Shown here: one piece after another, positions 49,965 to 59,016 of the stretch | Layout: the number at the start of each line of letters is the position of its first letter | Position numbering within the stretch: position 1 is the stretch's first letter | Assembly (NCBI RefSeq): GCF_004136015.1 | Contig: NZ_CP024866.1 | Coordinates: forward strand, 2,678,436 to 2,742,435 | DNA: 64,000 nucleotides | Source: Pseudomonas sp. ACM7 | GTDB lineage: Bacteria; Pseudomonadota; Gammaproteobacteria; Pseudomonadales; Pseudomonadaceae | Direction: 5' to 3' | Position numbers and translations under genes: made by a program | The notes under the pieces: model-generated | Databases searched by the model: none | Told to the model about the DNA's origin: nothing | What the model saw: the letters and a program-made list of their open reading frames with translations, nothing else

Positions 49965-51773
49965 ATGACTAAGAAAATCCACGTTACCGACACAATCCTG
50001 CGCGACGCCCACCAATCGCTGCTCGCGACTCGCATGCGCACCGAAGACATGCTGCCGATCTGCGACAAGCTCGACAAAGTCGGCTACTGGTCGCTGGAAT
50101 GCTGGGGCGGCGCGACCTTCGACGCCTGCGTACGTTTCCTCAAAGAAGACCCGTGGGAGCGCCTGCGCCAACTGCGCGCGGCGCTGCCTAACACTCGCCT
50201 GCAAATGCTTCTGCGTGGTCAGAACCTGCTGGGCTACCGCCACTACAGCGACGATGTGGTCAAAGCCTTCGTCGCCAAGGCCGCGGTCAACGGCATCGAC
50301 GTGTTCCGCATCTTCGACGCGATGAACGACGTGCGTAACCTGCGAGTCGCCATCGAAGCGGTGAAAGCTGCTGGCAAACACGCTCAAGGCACCATCGCTT
50401 ACACCACCAGCCCGGTGCACACCATCGAGGCGTTCGTGGCGCAAGCCAAGCAGATGGAAGCCATGGGTTGCGACTCGGTGGCGATCAAGGACATGGCCGG
50501 CCTGCTGACGCCGTACGCCACTGGCGAGTTGGTCAAAGCGTTGAAATCCGAGCAATCGCTGCCCGTGTTCATTCACTCGCACGATACCGCTGGCATGGCA
50601 ACGATGTGCCAACTGAAGGCCATCGAGAACGGCGCCGATCACATCGACACCGCGATCTCCAGCTTTGCCTCCGGCACCAGCCATCCGGGCACCGAATCGA
50701 TGGTCGCCGCCCTTAAAGGCAGCGAGTTCGACACCGGCCTGAACCTGGAACTGCTGCAAGAGATTGGCTTGTACTTCTACGCCGTGCGCAAGAAGTACCA
50801 CCAGTTCGAAAGCGAGTTCACCGCCGTCGATACCCGCGTTCAAGTCAACCAGGTCCCGGGCGGGATGATTTCCAACCTGGCCAACCAGTTGAAAGAGCAG
50901 GGCGCTCTGAACCGCATGGCCGAAGTGCTGGCCGAAATCCCGCGCGTTCGTGAAGACCTCGGCTTCCCTCCGCTGGTGACCCCGACCTCGCAGATCGTTG
51001 GCACCCAGGCGTTCTTCAACGTGCTGGCCGGAGAGCGCTACAAGACCATCACCAACGAAGTGAAGCTTTACCTGCAAGGCGGCTATGGCAAAGCGCCGGG
51101 CACCGTGAACGAAAAACTGCGTCGCCAGGCCATTGGCAGCGAAGAAGTGATCGACGTGCGTCCGGCCGACCTGCTCAAGCCGGAGATGACCAAACTGCGT
51201 GCCGAAATCGGCACCGTGGCCAAGTCTGAAGAAGACGTGCTGACCTACGCCATGTTCCCGGACATCGGTCGCAAGTTCCTCGAAGAACGTGCTGCCGGCA
51301 CCCTGACTCCAGAAGTGCTGCTACCGATTCCTGAAGCCGGCGGCGTGACCTCGGCTGGTGGCGAAGGCGTGCCGACCGAGTTCGTCATCGACGTTCACGG
51401 CGAAACCTACCGCGTCGACATCACCGGTGTCGGCGTCAAGGCCGAAGGCAAGCGTCACTTCTACCTGTCTATCGACGGCATGCCGGAAGAAGTGGTGTTC
51501 GAGCCGCTCAACGAATTCGTCAGCGGCGGCAGCAGCAAGCGCAAGCAAGCCACTGCACCGGGCCACGTCAGCACCACCATGCCGGGCAACATCGTCGATG
51601 TGCTGGTCAAGGAAGGCGATACCGTGAAAGCCGGCCAGGCCGTGCTGATCACCGAAGCGATGAAGATGGAAACCGAAGTCCAGGCGGCCATCGCCGGCAA
51701 AGTCACCGCCATCCACGTGGTCAAGGGCGACCGGGTGAACCCGGGCGAAATCCTGATCGAGATCGAAGGCTGA
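49965..51773 (+). CDS. pycB: Pyruvate carboxylase subunit B (carboxyltransferase plus biotinyl domain)
   Basis: A 602-residue protein. The HMGL-like carboxyltransferase domain (about 1-290) begins HVTDTILRDAHQSLLATRMRTEDM and contains IKDMAGLLTPYA and SHDTAGMA; the conserved PYC/OadA domain follows, and a biotinyl domain ends the protein with biotin on the Lys of EAMKMETE. Databases often call it oxaloacetate decarboxylase alpha, but no membrane beta or gamma subunit genes are present and a biotin carboxylase gene is directly upstream, so pyruvate carboxylase is right. ATG 49965 has GAGGA 8 bases before it. A terminator follows the stop. Confidence 0.93.
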   Translation: MTKKIHVTDTILRDAHQSLLATRMRTEDMLPICDKLDKVGYWSLECWGGATFDACVRFLKEDPWERLRQLRAALPNTRLQMLLRGQNLLGYRHYSDDVVKAFVAKAAVNGIDVFRIFDAMNDVRNLRVAIEAVKAAGKHAQGTIAYTTSPVHTIEAFVAQAKQMEAMGCDSVAIKDMAGLLTPYATGELVKALKSEQSLPVFIHSHDTAGMATMCQLKAIENGADHIDTAISSFASGTSHPGTESMVAALKGSEFDTGLNLELLQEIGLYFYAVRKKYHQFESEFTAVDTRVQVNQVPGGMISNLANQLKEQGALNRMAEVLAEIPRVREDLGFPPLVTPTSQIVGTQAFFNVLAGERYKTITNEVKLYLQGGYGKAPGTVNEKLRRQAIGSEEVIDVRPADLLKPEMTKLRAEIGTVAKSEEDVLTYAMFPDIGRKFLEERAAGTLTPEVLLPIPEAGGVTSAGGEGVPTEFVIDVHGETYRVDITGVGVKAEGKRHFYLSIDGMPEEVVFEPLNEFVSGGSSKRKQATAPGHVSTTMPGNIVDVLVKEGDTVKAGQAVLITEAMKMETEVQAAIAGKVTAIHVVKGDRVNPGEILIEIEG

Positions 51774-51803
51774 GTTAACAGCATCGATATACCGCTTTAA
51801 ACC

Positions 51804-51831
51804 TCGGGGGGGCATGTGCTCCCCTTTTTTT
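51804..51831 (+). terminator. Rho-independent terminator after pycB
   Basis: GGGG/CCCC with inner GC pairs around CATGTG form a stem directly followed by seven T. It lies 30 bases after the pycB stop. Confidence 0.85.
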
Positions 51832-51919
51832 CGCCCGGAATTCAGGGTGAAACGCTTCCCTGAAAACGCCTCCGCTCCCACAGGTATCGAGTCGAGTCAG
51901 TGAGATTGGCGTGGGTTCA

Positions 51920-54175
51920 TCAGAACGCCATTCGCCACTGACCCGTCACGCCGTGGTTTCGGCTGTCGGTGCCGATCTCGCCAGTGAGACCGACGCCCAG
52001 GGTGTGTTTTGCTGACAATCCAAGGTCCAGCCCTGCATCGACCAGCAGACTGTCACGATCCAGCGGCGCACCGGAAACGGTGAAGTTTTTTCCGCCCGTC
52101 ACCAATTGTTGGCGGGTATCGCTGTAGACGTCCCCGTAAGTGTGTTTCCAGCCGGCACTGAACCGTGGCGTCAGTTGCATGCCGTTATCCAGAGTGTTGA
52201 GCTTCGCCAGCCGCAGGCCGAATGTGCTGTTCATGTTGGTCTGGGTTTGACCGTGTACCTTCAGCGCCGCTGCGCCGCCTTTTTCCGTGTAAGTGTCGCG
52301 CTGATAGCGCTGGTAGCCCAGGCTGGCAAACGGTTCGATGCTGACGTTCGCCTGGCCCAGGTTGTAACCCAATTCCGCAAAGGCCTGCTGGGTGTTGGCA
52401 TCGTAACGGCCTTCGGGGCGGTCGCTGAAACCTTTGAAGGCAACCCGGCGTTTAGTGCTGCCGTCGTGGCTGCTATAGGTCGCGCCCAGGCGCAGTGACA
52501 TTGGTCCGTTTTGACGTAGGGCATAAGCTCCCAAATGCCAGCTGTCGAGATCGCCGTCGAGTCCGCGGCTGTCCAGGCGCGTTTCGGATTTCCCGCTCAT
52601 CACCCCGATGCGCCATTCCTCATCGATGCCCCAATCAGCTCCCAGTACCAGGCCGTGGGTTGTGTGTTTCAGAGCGTCGTAGTCGCGATCCAGCGTCCCA
52701 CCGTGACCCAGCGCTTGCAGCCAGACTCGGCCATTGTCTTCGCTGCCGGTGGCCAGGCGTGGTGCATTGTTTCGTCTGCCAGTCTTGCCGTAGGCATTGG
52801 CACTATCCAGCTGCCGCATGGCCGAGAGCAGGGTTGCGCTCACCGGACTGTCACTGCTCAGGGTCGCCTTGGCGAGGTTGGCGTTCTGGCTGCCGTCCAA
52901 CTGGTCGATGGCCAGGGAGGCTGTTTCGGTGGTGGAGGCGAGCAGGGCGGTGACGGCGGCGTTGGCGGTATTAATAGGTGTCTGCGCCGTCGGACTGGCT
53001 TTGGGCTCTTCAATACTGCGGGCGAGTTCCCGACCGTTTTCGTTGGTCGCGAGATTCTCGAAAGGCACTTCGTTGCGAGCGTAGGTCAGGCGGACGGCCT
53101 TTTCGTCACTGTAGTCCGGGGTAGCCTTCATGAACGCCAGATTGCTGTCGACTCGACTGAATGTTCCTTCGACCCGCTCTGCGGAAATTACCGTGTGATT
53201 AAGGGGTTGTGCGTAGTCGCCTGGCAGAGCTGTAACCAGTAACGACGCGCCACCAAGCTTGGCGATTCCCTCGACGAAAATAGTCTGTGAAGTATCAGCC
53301 TTATCCGTTACTTCGTAGGCGAGTGTGGCGCTTTCGCTAAGCGTAAGATCCCCTCTAATGGAAGGAGCCCCCAAATTTTCACTGACCAGTAACTGACCGT
53401 CCACGTGCAAGCCGCCTACATTGCCGTAGCCGCCGTAGGTGCCTCCGTTATCAACGTACACAGTGCCTTTTATAGCGCCTAGGTTAAATAGCGTAGCGTC
53501 TTTCCTTACTTCGGCACCTTCATGGAAGTCGTTGCTGCCATTTAATGTCCATGCGCCTTTCGCGACCCGCAGGGCAGCAAAATTGGTTGTGTCTCCTACT
53601 GTGCCGCCGTCTACGGAATTAAGGAGTAGCCCGTTGACTCCGTTGCCGCCATCAAGTTCTCCATCCCATCGGGCGCCTCTGTTGATGACCAGAAGGTCAT
53701 CCGCGTCGCCCAATACCAGCGAGACGCCGTCGATGGTTTGGAGTGGCTCTGAAATGAGGGTGTGTTGAGTGGTGTAGTCGTTCTGGAACTGAACGAACGG
53801 GTCTACCTCCGCAGGAGCGGATACTACTTCGGAAGCGGTGGGCTCGGGAAAGTTAAGAGACTCATAGAAGGCCTCATCGAAGTCGACTGCAACGGTGGCA
53901 AGCGGTTCAGTTGTTACTGGCCGAACTGTCTGCCCCTCACCCGACCCGTTTGTGGCCCGGGCAGCATTTTCACGTGGACCGATGAACTCCTTGATCGCGA
54001 AAAGATCATCGAAGCGCTCATTGGGCTTGGCGGTTTTTTTACGAGGTTTGGTGGTCGGCGCGTCGGAATTGACTTGAGGCTCCGGTTGCTGTGCCATGGA
54101 GACTTCTATGCAACCCACTGCAAGCGCAATGGCCAGCGCCAGGTGTTTTGGTCGGTATTTGTGTTGAACGGGCAT
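51920..54175 (-). CDS. Autotransporter (type Va) with beta-helical passenger
   Basis: A 751-residue outer-membrane protein. Signal peptide about 1-28 (HLALAIALAVGCIEVSMAQ), then a charged, disordered segment (TKPRKKTAKPNERFDDLF), a passenger with beta-helix features (about 120-340: LVLGDADDLLVINRGARWDGELDGG, ATLFNLGAIKGTVYVDNGGTYGGYGNVGGLHVDGQLLV), and a C-terminal barrel (about 480-751: GRVWLQALGHGGTLD ... TGQWRMAF) ending in the aromatic residue needed for BAM insertion. No catalytic triad is seen, so adhesion or surface display is likelier than proteolysis. The ATG has AGAGG 9 bases upstream, inside a hairpin. Confidence 0.9.
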   Translation of the reverse strand: MPVQHKYRPKHLALAIALAVGCIEVSMAQQPEPQVNSDAPTTKPRKKTAKPNERFDDLFAIKEFIGPRENAARATNGSGEGQTVRPVTTEPLATVAVDFDEAFYESLNFPEPTASEVVSAPAEVDPFVQFQNDYTTQHTLISEPLQTIDGVSLVLGDADDLLVINRGARWDGELDGGNGVNGLLLNSVDGGTVGDTTNFAALRVAKGAWTLNGSNDFHEGAEVRKDATLFNLGAIKGTVYVDNGGTYGGYGNVGGLHVDGQLLVSENLGAPSIRGDLTLSESATLAYEVTDKADTSQTIFVEGIAKLGGASLLVTALPGDYAQPLNHTVISAERVEGTFSRVDSNLAFMKATPDYSDEKAVRLTYARNEVPFENLATNENGRELARSIEEPKASPTAQTPINTANAAVTALLASTTETASLAIDQLDGSQNANLAKATLSSDSPVSATLLSAMRQLDSANAYGKTGRRNNAPRLATGSEDNGRVWLQALGHGGTLDRDYDALKHTTHGLVLGADWGIDEEWRIGVMSGKSETRLDSRGLDGDLDSWHLGAYALRQNGPMSLRLGATYSSHDGSTKRRVAFKGFSDRPEGRYDANTQQAFAELGYNLGQANVSIEPFASLGYQRYQRDTYTEKGGAAALKVHGQTQTNMNSTFGLRLAKLNTLDNGMQLTPRFSAGWKHTYGDVYSDTRQQLVTGGKNFTVSGAPLDRDSLLVDAGLDLGLSAKHTLGVGLTGEIGTDSRNHGVTGQWRMAF

Positions 54176-54182
54176 CGAGTAC

Positions 54183-54203
54183 GGCCTCTTTTGAAAGGAG
54201 GCC
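54183..54203 (-). promoter_or_regulatory. Hairpin covering the autotransporter ribosome site
   Basis: In the minus-strand message GGCCUCCUUU and AAAGAGGCC fold into a 9-bp stem (one G-U pair) with a 3-base loop, 7 bases before the start codon. AGAGG, the ribosome site, is fully within the 3' arm; CCUCC in the 5' arm is its complement. Translation would need the stem to open. Confidence 0.6.
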
Positions 54204-54395
54204 AACTCTAAGAGAGAGGCTATAGGTGCCGATGTCAGCTGCTTCCGGTGGGCTTGCGGGGGTTGTCAGAAGGTTGTGTAGAAAATTGCCAGCCTCCTGA
54301 GGAAGGTTGTTTTTACCCGTTCGGACTGACGCTTTTTCTTACAACAAATCGAGACATGGTCGGCTATCGCAATTCGGAAACTCATCTGCCTTTCG

Positions 54396-55232
54396 CTAAC
54401 TACGGCTCAAATACGCCTTCCCATAATGCCGCTCCATCCTCGCCTGAATCAGCTCCAACCCAATCGACATCACCCAATAAATCACCGCCGCCGTCGTGAG
54501 CATTTCGATGTAGCGATAGCTCGAGCGCCCATACGATTGCGCCAGAAACATCACCTCCCAAACCCCCATCACCGAGATCAGCGACGAGTCTTTGAGCATC
54601 GAGATGAATTGGTTGGTGGTCGGCGGGATGATGGTGCGCATGGCCTGGGGCAGGGTGACGCGCCAGAAGATCACGGTTTCGCGCATGCCCAGGGCCAGGG
54701 ATGCTTCGCGTTGGCCGTGGGGGACGCCGAGGATGCCGGCGCGGAAGATTTCGCTGAGGTAAGCGCCGTAGTTGAGCGACAGGGCGATGATGCCGGCGGC
54801 GATTGCGCCCGGGACGATGCCAAGTTGTGGCAGGCCGAGGTAGATCAGCAGGATCTGGATCAGTAGCGGTGTGCCACGAAAGAACGAGGCATAGAAGCTC
54901 GCAATGCCGAAGGCCACGGCGCTTTTCGACAGTCGTGCCAGGGCAGTGATGAAGCCCAGCAGCGAGGAGGTCACGATCGAACACAGGCACAAGAACAACG
55001 TCAGCACCGCGCCCTGCAAGAAGCCGTTGGGCGCCAGGTGCAGGCCGATCAGGTTCGGCAGTTTGTCGAGGATGATCGAGAACTTCAGGTCGAAGCTCAG
55101 GAAGAAGCTGGCGAACAACCCGAGCATCGCTGCCCAGGTCAGGTACAGCCGCGTGCGGAATCCGAAGATCCGTTGCAGCCGCGACTCAGCCACCGGTTGC
55201 GGCGGCTGGGGAGGTTTTGGGAAAGAAGTCAT
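54396..55232 (-). CDS. Polar amino-acid ABC transporter permease
   Basis: A 278-residue inner-membrane protein of the HisM/GltK family. After a proline-rich front (FPKPPQPPQP) come five or six helices; the EAA loop is REASLALGMRETVIFWRVTLPQAMRTIIPP, the docking site for the ATPase. FFRGTPLLIQILLIYLGLPQLG is the family's conserved first part. The ATG overlaps the stop of the binding protein gene (ATGA). No ATPase or second permease gene is next to it, so it must borrow an ATPase or work as a homodimer. Confidence 0.9.
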   Translation of the reverse strand: MTSFPKPPQPPQPVAESRLQRIFGFRTRLYLTWAAMLGLFASFFLSFDLKFSIILDKLPNLIGLHLAPNGFLQGAVLTLFLCLCSIVTSSLLGFITALARLSKSAVAFGIASFYASFFRGTPLLIQILLIYLGLPQLGIVPGAIAAGIIALSLNYGAYLSEIFRAGILGVPHGQREASLALGMRETVIFWRVTLPQAMRTIIPPTTNQFISMLKDSSLISVMGVWEVMFLAQSYGRSSYRYIEMLTTAAVIYWVMSIGLELIQARMERHYGKAYLSRS

Positions 55233-56050
55233 TTGCTGATGTCGGCGCCGATCCATTTTTGCGAAAGCTTGCTCAGGGTGCCGTCCTGTTTCAGCTGAGC
55301 GAAGACGTCACGCACTTTGGCGTCCCACTGGGCGTCGCCTTTTTCAATGGCCACCGAGTTTGGCTCCGAGTACAGCGGCTCGCCGGCGAGCTTGAAGCGT
55401 TTGTCTTCGGTCAGGCGCGGTTGCGCGGTGACAAGGTTGGTGAGGATCGCATCCAGCCGCACGCCAGCGCCCAGGCCAAGGTCCTGGAAGGCGACATTGT
55501 CGGTGTCATACGGCGCGATCTGCACATCTTCGAACGGGTACTGCAATTGAGTGTCTTCGGCGCCTTCGATCACCAGGTTCTTGTTCAGGTAGCTTTCGTA
55601 GCTGGAGGCGCTGGTGAGGCCGACTTTTTTGCCGCTCAGGTCTTTGGCGCTGTGGATGCTGTCGTCCTTGGCGTTGACCACGATCACCGCTGGCGAGGCG
55701 TAGTACTCGACCGGGAAGTCGAAGACCTCGGCACGGGCCTTGCTCGGGGTCATGGAGCAGATGCAGATGTCATAGCGCCCACTCCAGCGGCCGGCCGCGA
55801 TCACGTCCCAGGACGGGGTTTCGAGGCGCAGTTTGACGCCCAGTTTGTCTGCCACGGCCTTGGCCACGTCGACGTCGAAGCCATCGAGCTGGTTCTGATC
55901 ATTGAGGAACGAGAAGGGTGGGTAGCTTTCCATCAACACGCCCACGAGCTCTTTCTTTTTTTCGACGCGATCCAGCGTGGCGCCGCCAAAGGCTTGGGTG
56001 GAGGCAGCCAGAATCGTCAGGCCCAGGGCCAGTAGCGGTTGGAATTTCAC
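55229..56050 (-). CDS. Amino-acid ABC transporter substrate-binding protein
   Basis: A 273-residue periplasmic protein of SBP family 3. Signal peptide FQPLLALGLTILAASTQA, then LVGVLMESYPPFSFLNDQNQLDGFDVDVAKAVADKLGVKLRLETPSWDVIAAGRWSGRYDICICSMTPSKARAEVFDFPVEYY, the standard ligand lobe. Two cysteines (ICICS) may be a small disulfide. The ligand is unknown; the divergent homocysteine S-methyltransferase gene hints at a sulfur amino acid, but this is only context. Confidence 0.9.
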   Translation of the reverse strand: MKFQPLLALGLTILAASTQAFGGATLDRVEKKKELVGVLMESYPPFSFLNDQNQLDGFDVDVAKAVADKLGVKLRLETPSWDVIAAGRWSGRYDICICSMTPSKARAEVFDFPVEYYASPAVIVVNAKDDSIHSAKDLSGKKVGLTSASSYESYLNKNLVIEGAEDTQLQYPFEDVQIAPYDTDNVAFQDLGLGAGVRLDAILTNLVTAQPRLTEDKRFKLAGEPLYSEPNSVAIEKGDAQWDAKVRDVFAQLKQDGTLSKLSQKWIGADISK

Positions 56051-56147
56051 AGTCGATCCCTGATAAAAAAGAGGTTGTTATTAACCGGATGGTGCGTATT
56101 AAATAGTTATAAGAGCGACTCTGATAGTGAGTTATTTTCATAAGCTT

Positions 56148-57062
56148 ATGAGTGAAAAGCATATGGGCGCAGCAAGCACAGTAATTCTGGATGGCGGCAT
56201 GGGTCGTGAGTTGCAGCGTCGAGGCGCGCCGTTCAGACAGCCCGAGTGGTCGGCGCTGGCCTTGAGCGAAGCGCCGCAAGCGGTAGAGGCGGTGCACTCG
56301 GCTTATATCGAAAGCGGTGCCAACGTGATTACCTGCAACAGTTACGCGGTGGTGCCGTTTCACATTGGCGAAGAACGTTTTGCCGCAGAAGGGCAGGCGC
56401 TCGCGGCGTTGGCCGGTGAGCTGGCTCGGCGCGCTGTAGAGGCTTCGGGCAAAGCGGTGCGTGTGGCCGGCTCATTGCCGCCGCTGTTTGGGTCCTATCG
56501 TCCGGACCTTTTCGATGCTGCTCGGGCGACTGAGTTGTTGGCGCCGCTGGTGAAGGGTCTGGCACCTCATGTCGATCTATGGCTGGCGGAAACCCAGAGT
56601 TCGATCGTTGAAGCGCGAGCGATCCATGCCGGTCTGCCAACAGACGGCAAGCCGTTCTGGCTGTCGTTTACCCTGAAGGATGAGGACACGGACGAAGTGC
56701 CGCGCTTGCGTTCGGGTGAGTCGGTGGCTGAAGCCGCAGCCGTGGCGGCTGAGCTGGGCGTCGAGACGTTGCTGTTCAACTGCAGCCAGCCGGAAGTGAT
56801 CGGTGCTGCGATTGATGCCGCGCGGGAAACCTTTGAGCGTTTGGGGGTGAAGATTCACATCGGCGCGTACGCCAATGCCTTCCCGCCGCAACCGAAAGAG
56901 GCCACGGCCAACGACGGTCTGGACCCGTTGCGTGACGATCTCGATCCGCCGGGTTACTTGCAGTGGGCGGCGGATTGGAAAGAACGCGGCGCCAGTCATT
57001 TGGGCGGTTGTTGCGGGATCGGGCCGGAGCACATTGCAGTGTTGACGCAAAAGTTGGCGTAG
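56148..57062 (+). CDS. Homocysteine S-methyltransferase family protein
   Basis: A 304-residue TIM-barrel enzyme expected to move a methyl group from S-methylmethionine or a related donor to homocysteine, giving methionine. The zinc ligands are visible: Cys in LLFNCSQPEV and the double Cys of HLGGCCGIGPEHI. The N-terminus has the barrel start ILDGGMGRELQRRG. Divergent from an amino-acid ABC transporter, 97 bases away, which may import its substrate. The start is uncertain: ATG 56148 or ATG 56163 (MGAAST); neither has a strong ribosome site. A zinc enzyme outside the zinc-sparing region. Confidence 0.88.
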   Translation: MSEKHMGAASTVILDGGMGRELQRRGAPFRQPEWSALALSEAPQAVEAVHSAYIESGANVITCNSYAVVPFHIGEERFAAEGQALAALAGELARRAVEASGKAVRVAGSLPPLFGSYRPDLFDAARATELLAPLVKGLAPHVDLWLAETQSSIVEARAIHAGLPTDGKPFWLSFTLKDEDTDEVPRLRSGESVAEAAAVAAELGVETLLFNCSQPEVIGAAIDAARETFERLGVKIHIGAYANAFPPQPKEATANDGLDPLRDDLDPPGYLQWAADWKERGASHLGGCCGIGPEHIAVLTQKLA

Positions 57063-57069
57063 AAAGATC

Positions 57070-57145
57070 AAAAGATCGCAGCCTTCGGCAGCTCCTACAT
57101 GGGATCGCCTTCCAAAGTAGGAGCTGCCGAAGGCTGCGATCTTTT
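57070..57145. repeat. Inverted repeat pair, REP family B; may act as terminator
   Basis: AAAAGATCGCAGCCTTCGGC is repeated inverted as GCCGAAGGCTGCGATCTTTT; arms are 29 bases with an 18-base centre. It lies between the convergent methyltransferase and GNAT genes and is nearly the same as the copy at 47045. Confidence 0.9.
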
Positions 57146-57157
57146 GCTGCTGGAACT

Positions 57158-57829
57158 TTACCCGCGGCACTCGGCCAACGTTTTCACCTGCCCCGAATCC
57201 GTCTGGTTCTCATCGGACAGCCAGCGCTCAAACCCTGCCCCGATCGCTGGCCATTCCGAGTCCAGAATCGAATACCACGCCGTATCCCGGTTCTGACCCT
57301 TGACCACCATGTGCTGGCGAAACACCCCTTCAAAGCTGAACCCCAGCCGCTCGGCCGCGTACTTGGAGCGGGCGTTGCCGTTGTTGCACTTCCACTCCAG
57401 CCGCCGATATCCCAGCGCAAAGGATTCCTTGGCCAGCAGGTAAACCGCCTCTGTACTTTTCGGCGAGCGCTGCATCGGCGCGCCAAACGTGACATGGCCG
57501 ATCTCGATCCGACCTTGTGAAGGAACAATCGACATCAAACTGAGGATGCCCTGCACATCGCCGCTGGCACGGTCGATCACGCTGAAGAAATACGGGTCGC
57601 TATTGGCCGCATGGTTGTTCAGCCAATCGTTGAACGCGCTGCGCTCCGGGAAAGGACCGTATGGCAAATAGTCCCAGAGTTTTGGGTCGGCACCCGGTCC
57701 TTGCAGAGCCTCCCACAAACCGTCGGCGTGACACGCCGGGTCGAGTTTTTCCAGGCGGATGAAACGCCCTTCGAGGGTTTGAACCGACGGTGCCGGAACG
57801 CCTTTCCAGTCGGCGAGTGAAATCGACAT
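57158..57829 (-). CDS. GNAT acetyltransferase, RimJ/RimL-like
   Basis: A 223-residue acetyl-CoA-dependent transferase. VQTLEGRFIRLEKLDPACHADGLWEALQ marks the RimJ/RimL type; the acetyl-CoA part has GRIEIGHVTFGAPMQRSPKSTEAVYLL and the C-terminal EWKCNNGNARSKYAAERLGFSFEGVFRQHMVVKG. The substrate, protein N-terminus or small amine, is not evident. A ribosome site AAGGAG lies 7 bases upstream. It is third in a leftward run with another GNAT and a PaiB-type gene, only 17 bases from the former, so all three are probably cotranscribed. Confidence 0.9.
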   Translation of the reverse strand: MSISLADWKGVPAPSVQTLEGRFIRLEKLDPACHADGLWEALQGPGADPKLWDYLPYGPFPERSAFNDWLNNHAANSDPYFFSVIDRASGDVQGILSLMSIVPSQGRIEIGHVTFGAPMQRSPKSTEAVYLLAKESFALGYRRLEWKCNNGNARSKYAAERLGFSFEGVFRQHMVVKGQNRDTAWYSILDSEWPAIGAGFERWLSDENQTDSGQVKTLAECRG

Positions 57830-57846
57830 GCTGCTCTCCTTGAACC

Positions 57847-58299
57847 TTAAATGGCTTTGCGAAACTGGATGAAACCGGGGCGTTCGGCAATGCGCTCATA
57901 GAGCTGAATCGCAGTGGCATTGGTTTCGTGGGTCAGCCAGTGGACCTTGCAGCAACCGTCCTCTTTGGCTGTCGCGTAAACGAATTCGATCAACTGTCGG
58001 CCGACGCCAGTGCCGCGGGTTTCAGGCGTTACCAACAGGTCTTGCAGGTAGCAGGAGTTTTCGATGCTCCAGTTCGAACGATGGTAGATGAAGTGCACCA
58101 TGCCCACCGCTTTGCCATCGGCCCAGGCCAGCGCGGCATGGGTCGGTTCGCTCGGGTCGAGCATGCGCTGCCAAGTGCTTTGGGTGACGGCCTCAGGCAG
58201 TTCGGTGTTGTAGAAACGCAGGTACGCTTGCCACAAGGGCAACCAGGCGGCGTGGTCGTCGGCGGTGACCTGGCGGATGTCGATCTGACTCATGTTCAT
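57847..58299 (-). CDS. GNAT family N-acetyltransferase
   Basis: A 150-residue single-domain GNAT protein. The acetyl-CoA-binding stretch is LQDLLVTPETRGTGVGRQLIEFVYATAKEDGCCKVHWLTHETNATAIQLYERIAERPGFIQF, with the RGTGVGRQL pyrophosphate loop. Length is typical of diamine or antibiotic-type acetyltransferases; the PaiB-type neighbour recalls the B. subtilis paiA (a GNAT) and paiB pair, so polyamine acetylation is a sensible guess. It follows the PaiB-type gene by 3 bases. Confidence 0.9.
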   Translation of the reverse strand: MNMSQIDIRQVTADDHAAWLPLWQAYLRFYNTELPEAVTQSTWQRMLDPSEPTHAALAWADGKAVGMVHFIYHRSNWSIENSCYLQDLLVTPETRGTGVGRQLIEFVYATAKEDGCCKVHWLTHETNATAIQLYERIAERPGFIQFRKAI

Positions 58300-58302
58300 T
58301 CC

Positions 58303-58926
58303 TTAACGCATCAAGTGGGCGAGGGCCTGGTCGTGCACATCAGGGCTGGCGGCAAGCCCCTCGCGCACACCGGCGATGTCTGCAGCGTTGCGGTTCTGGC
58401 TGAGCTTGCGTTTGCCTTCCAGGCGCTGGATCGGCAAGGCAAAACCGACGATGGCCTTGAGCATCCCATCAATGTAGTCGGCGGGGGCATCGGCGACTTT
58501 CCAAGGACTGGCACGACCCGCTTCATGACGATCAGTCAGCGCGCTGACCAGAGTGCGCAGGCGATCGGCGTCGGTGAACACTTCGGCCGTGCCGTAGGCA
58601 TGCACGGCGACGTAGTTCCAGGTCGGCACGACTTTGCCGTGCTCGGCTTTGCTCGGGTAAAACCCCGGGCTGACATAAGCGTCGGCACCGGCAAAAATCA
58701 CCAGGGCTTCGGCGCCGTTCTGCAATTCCCGCCATTGCGGATTGGCCTTGGCGAAGTGTCCATAAAGGGTGCCATTCGGGCCTTGGTCTGAACTCAACAG
58801 CAGCGGCAAATGGCTGGCTTGCAGACCTTGCTCCCCGTGTGTGACCAACACCGCGAGGCGGGTGCCGAGTATCTGCTGGTGCAGTTCATGCAAATCATCT
58901 ATGGCAAAGCTGCTTGGCGTGTACAT
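58303..58926 (-). CDS. PaiB-type FMN-binding negative regulator
   Basis: A 207-residue protein of the FMN_bind_2/PaiB family: MYTPSSFAIDDLHELHQQI, FYPSKAEHGKVVPTWNYVAVHAYGTAEVF and LEGKRKLSQNRNAADIAGVREGL are its hallmarks. The fold is a split barrel with flavin or heme binding in relatives. In B. subtilis PaiB works with the acetyltransferase PaiA to reduce protease and sporulation gene expression; two GNAT genes lie directly downstream here. ATG 58926 has AAGGAAA upstream; the longer open frame is not needed. Divergent from a MocR regulator. Confidence 0.9.
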   Translation of the reverse strand: MYTPSSFAIDDLHELHQQILGTRLAVLVTHGEQGLQASHLPLLLSSDQGPNGTLYGHFAKANPQWRELQNGAEALVIFAGADAYVSPGFYPSKAEHGKVVPTWNYVAVHAYGTAEVFTDADRLRTLVSALTDRHEAGRASPWKVADAPADYIDGMLKAIVGFALPIQRLEGKRKLSQNRNAADIAGVREGLAASPDVHDQALAHLMR

Positions 58927-58966
58927 GGAGATTTTCCTTGGCGAATGCCTGCATCCTAGGCAGGCT

Positions 58967-58999
58967 ATTGGTCTGTTGTAAGAGCCATTAGCGACCAAT
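58967..58999. promoter_or_regulatory. Inverted repeat between paiB-type and MocR genes
   Basis: ATTGGTC (58967-58973) and GACCAAT (58993-58999) face each other with 19 bases between, two helical turns centre to centre approximately. MocR/PdxR regulators usually bind spaced repeats in the gap to their divergent target. Confidence 0.45.
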
Positions 59000-59016
59000 T
59001 TCATAGGTCCATTGCC

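Noticed and set aside
48445..49965. A 506-residue open frame antisense to pycA
   Set aside because: GC-rich shadow of a strongly conserved gene; no domain and no ribosome site.
49878..51077. A 399-residue open frame antisense to pycB
   Set aside because: Shadow frame caused by codon bias of the carboxyltransferase gene.
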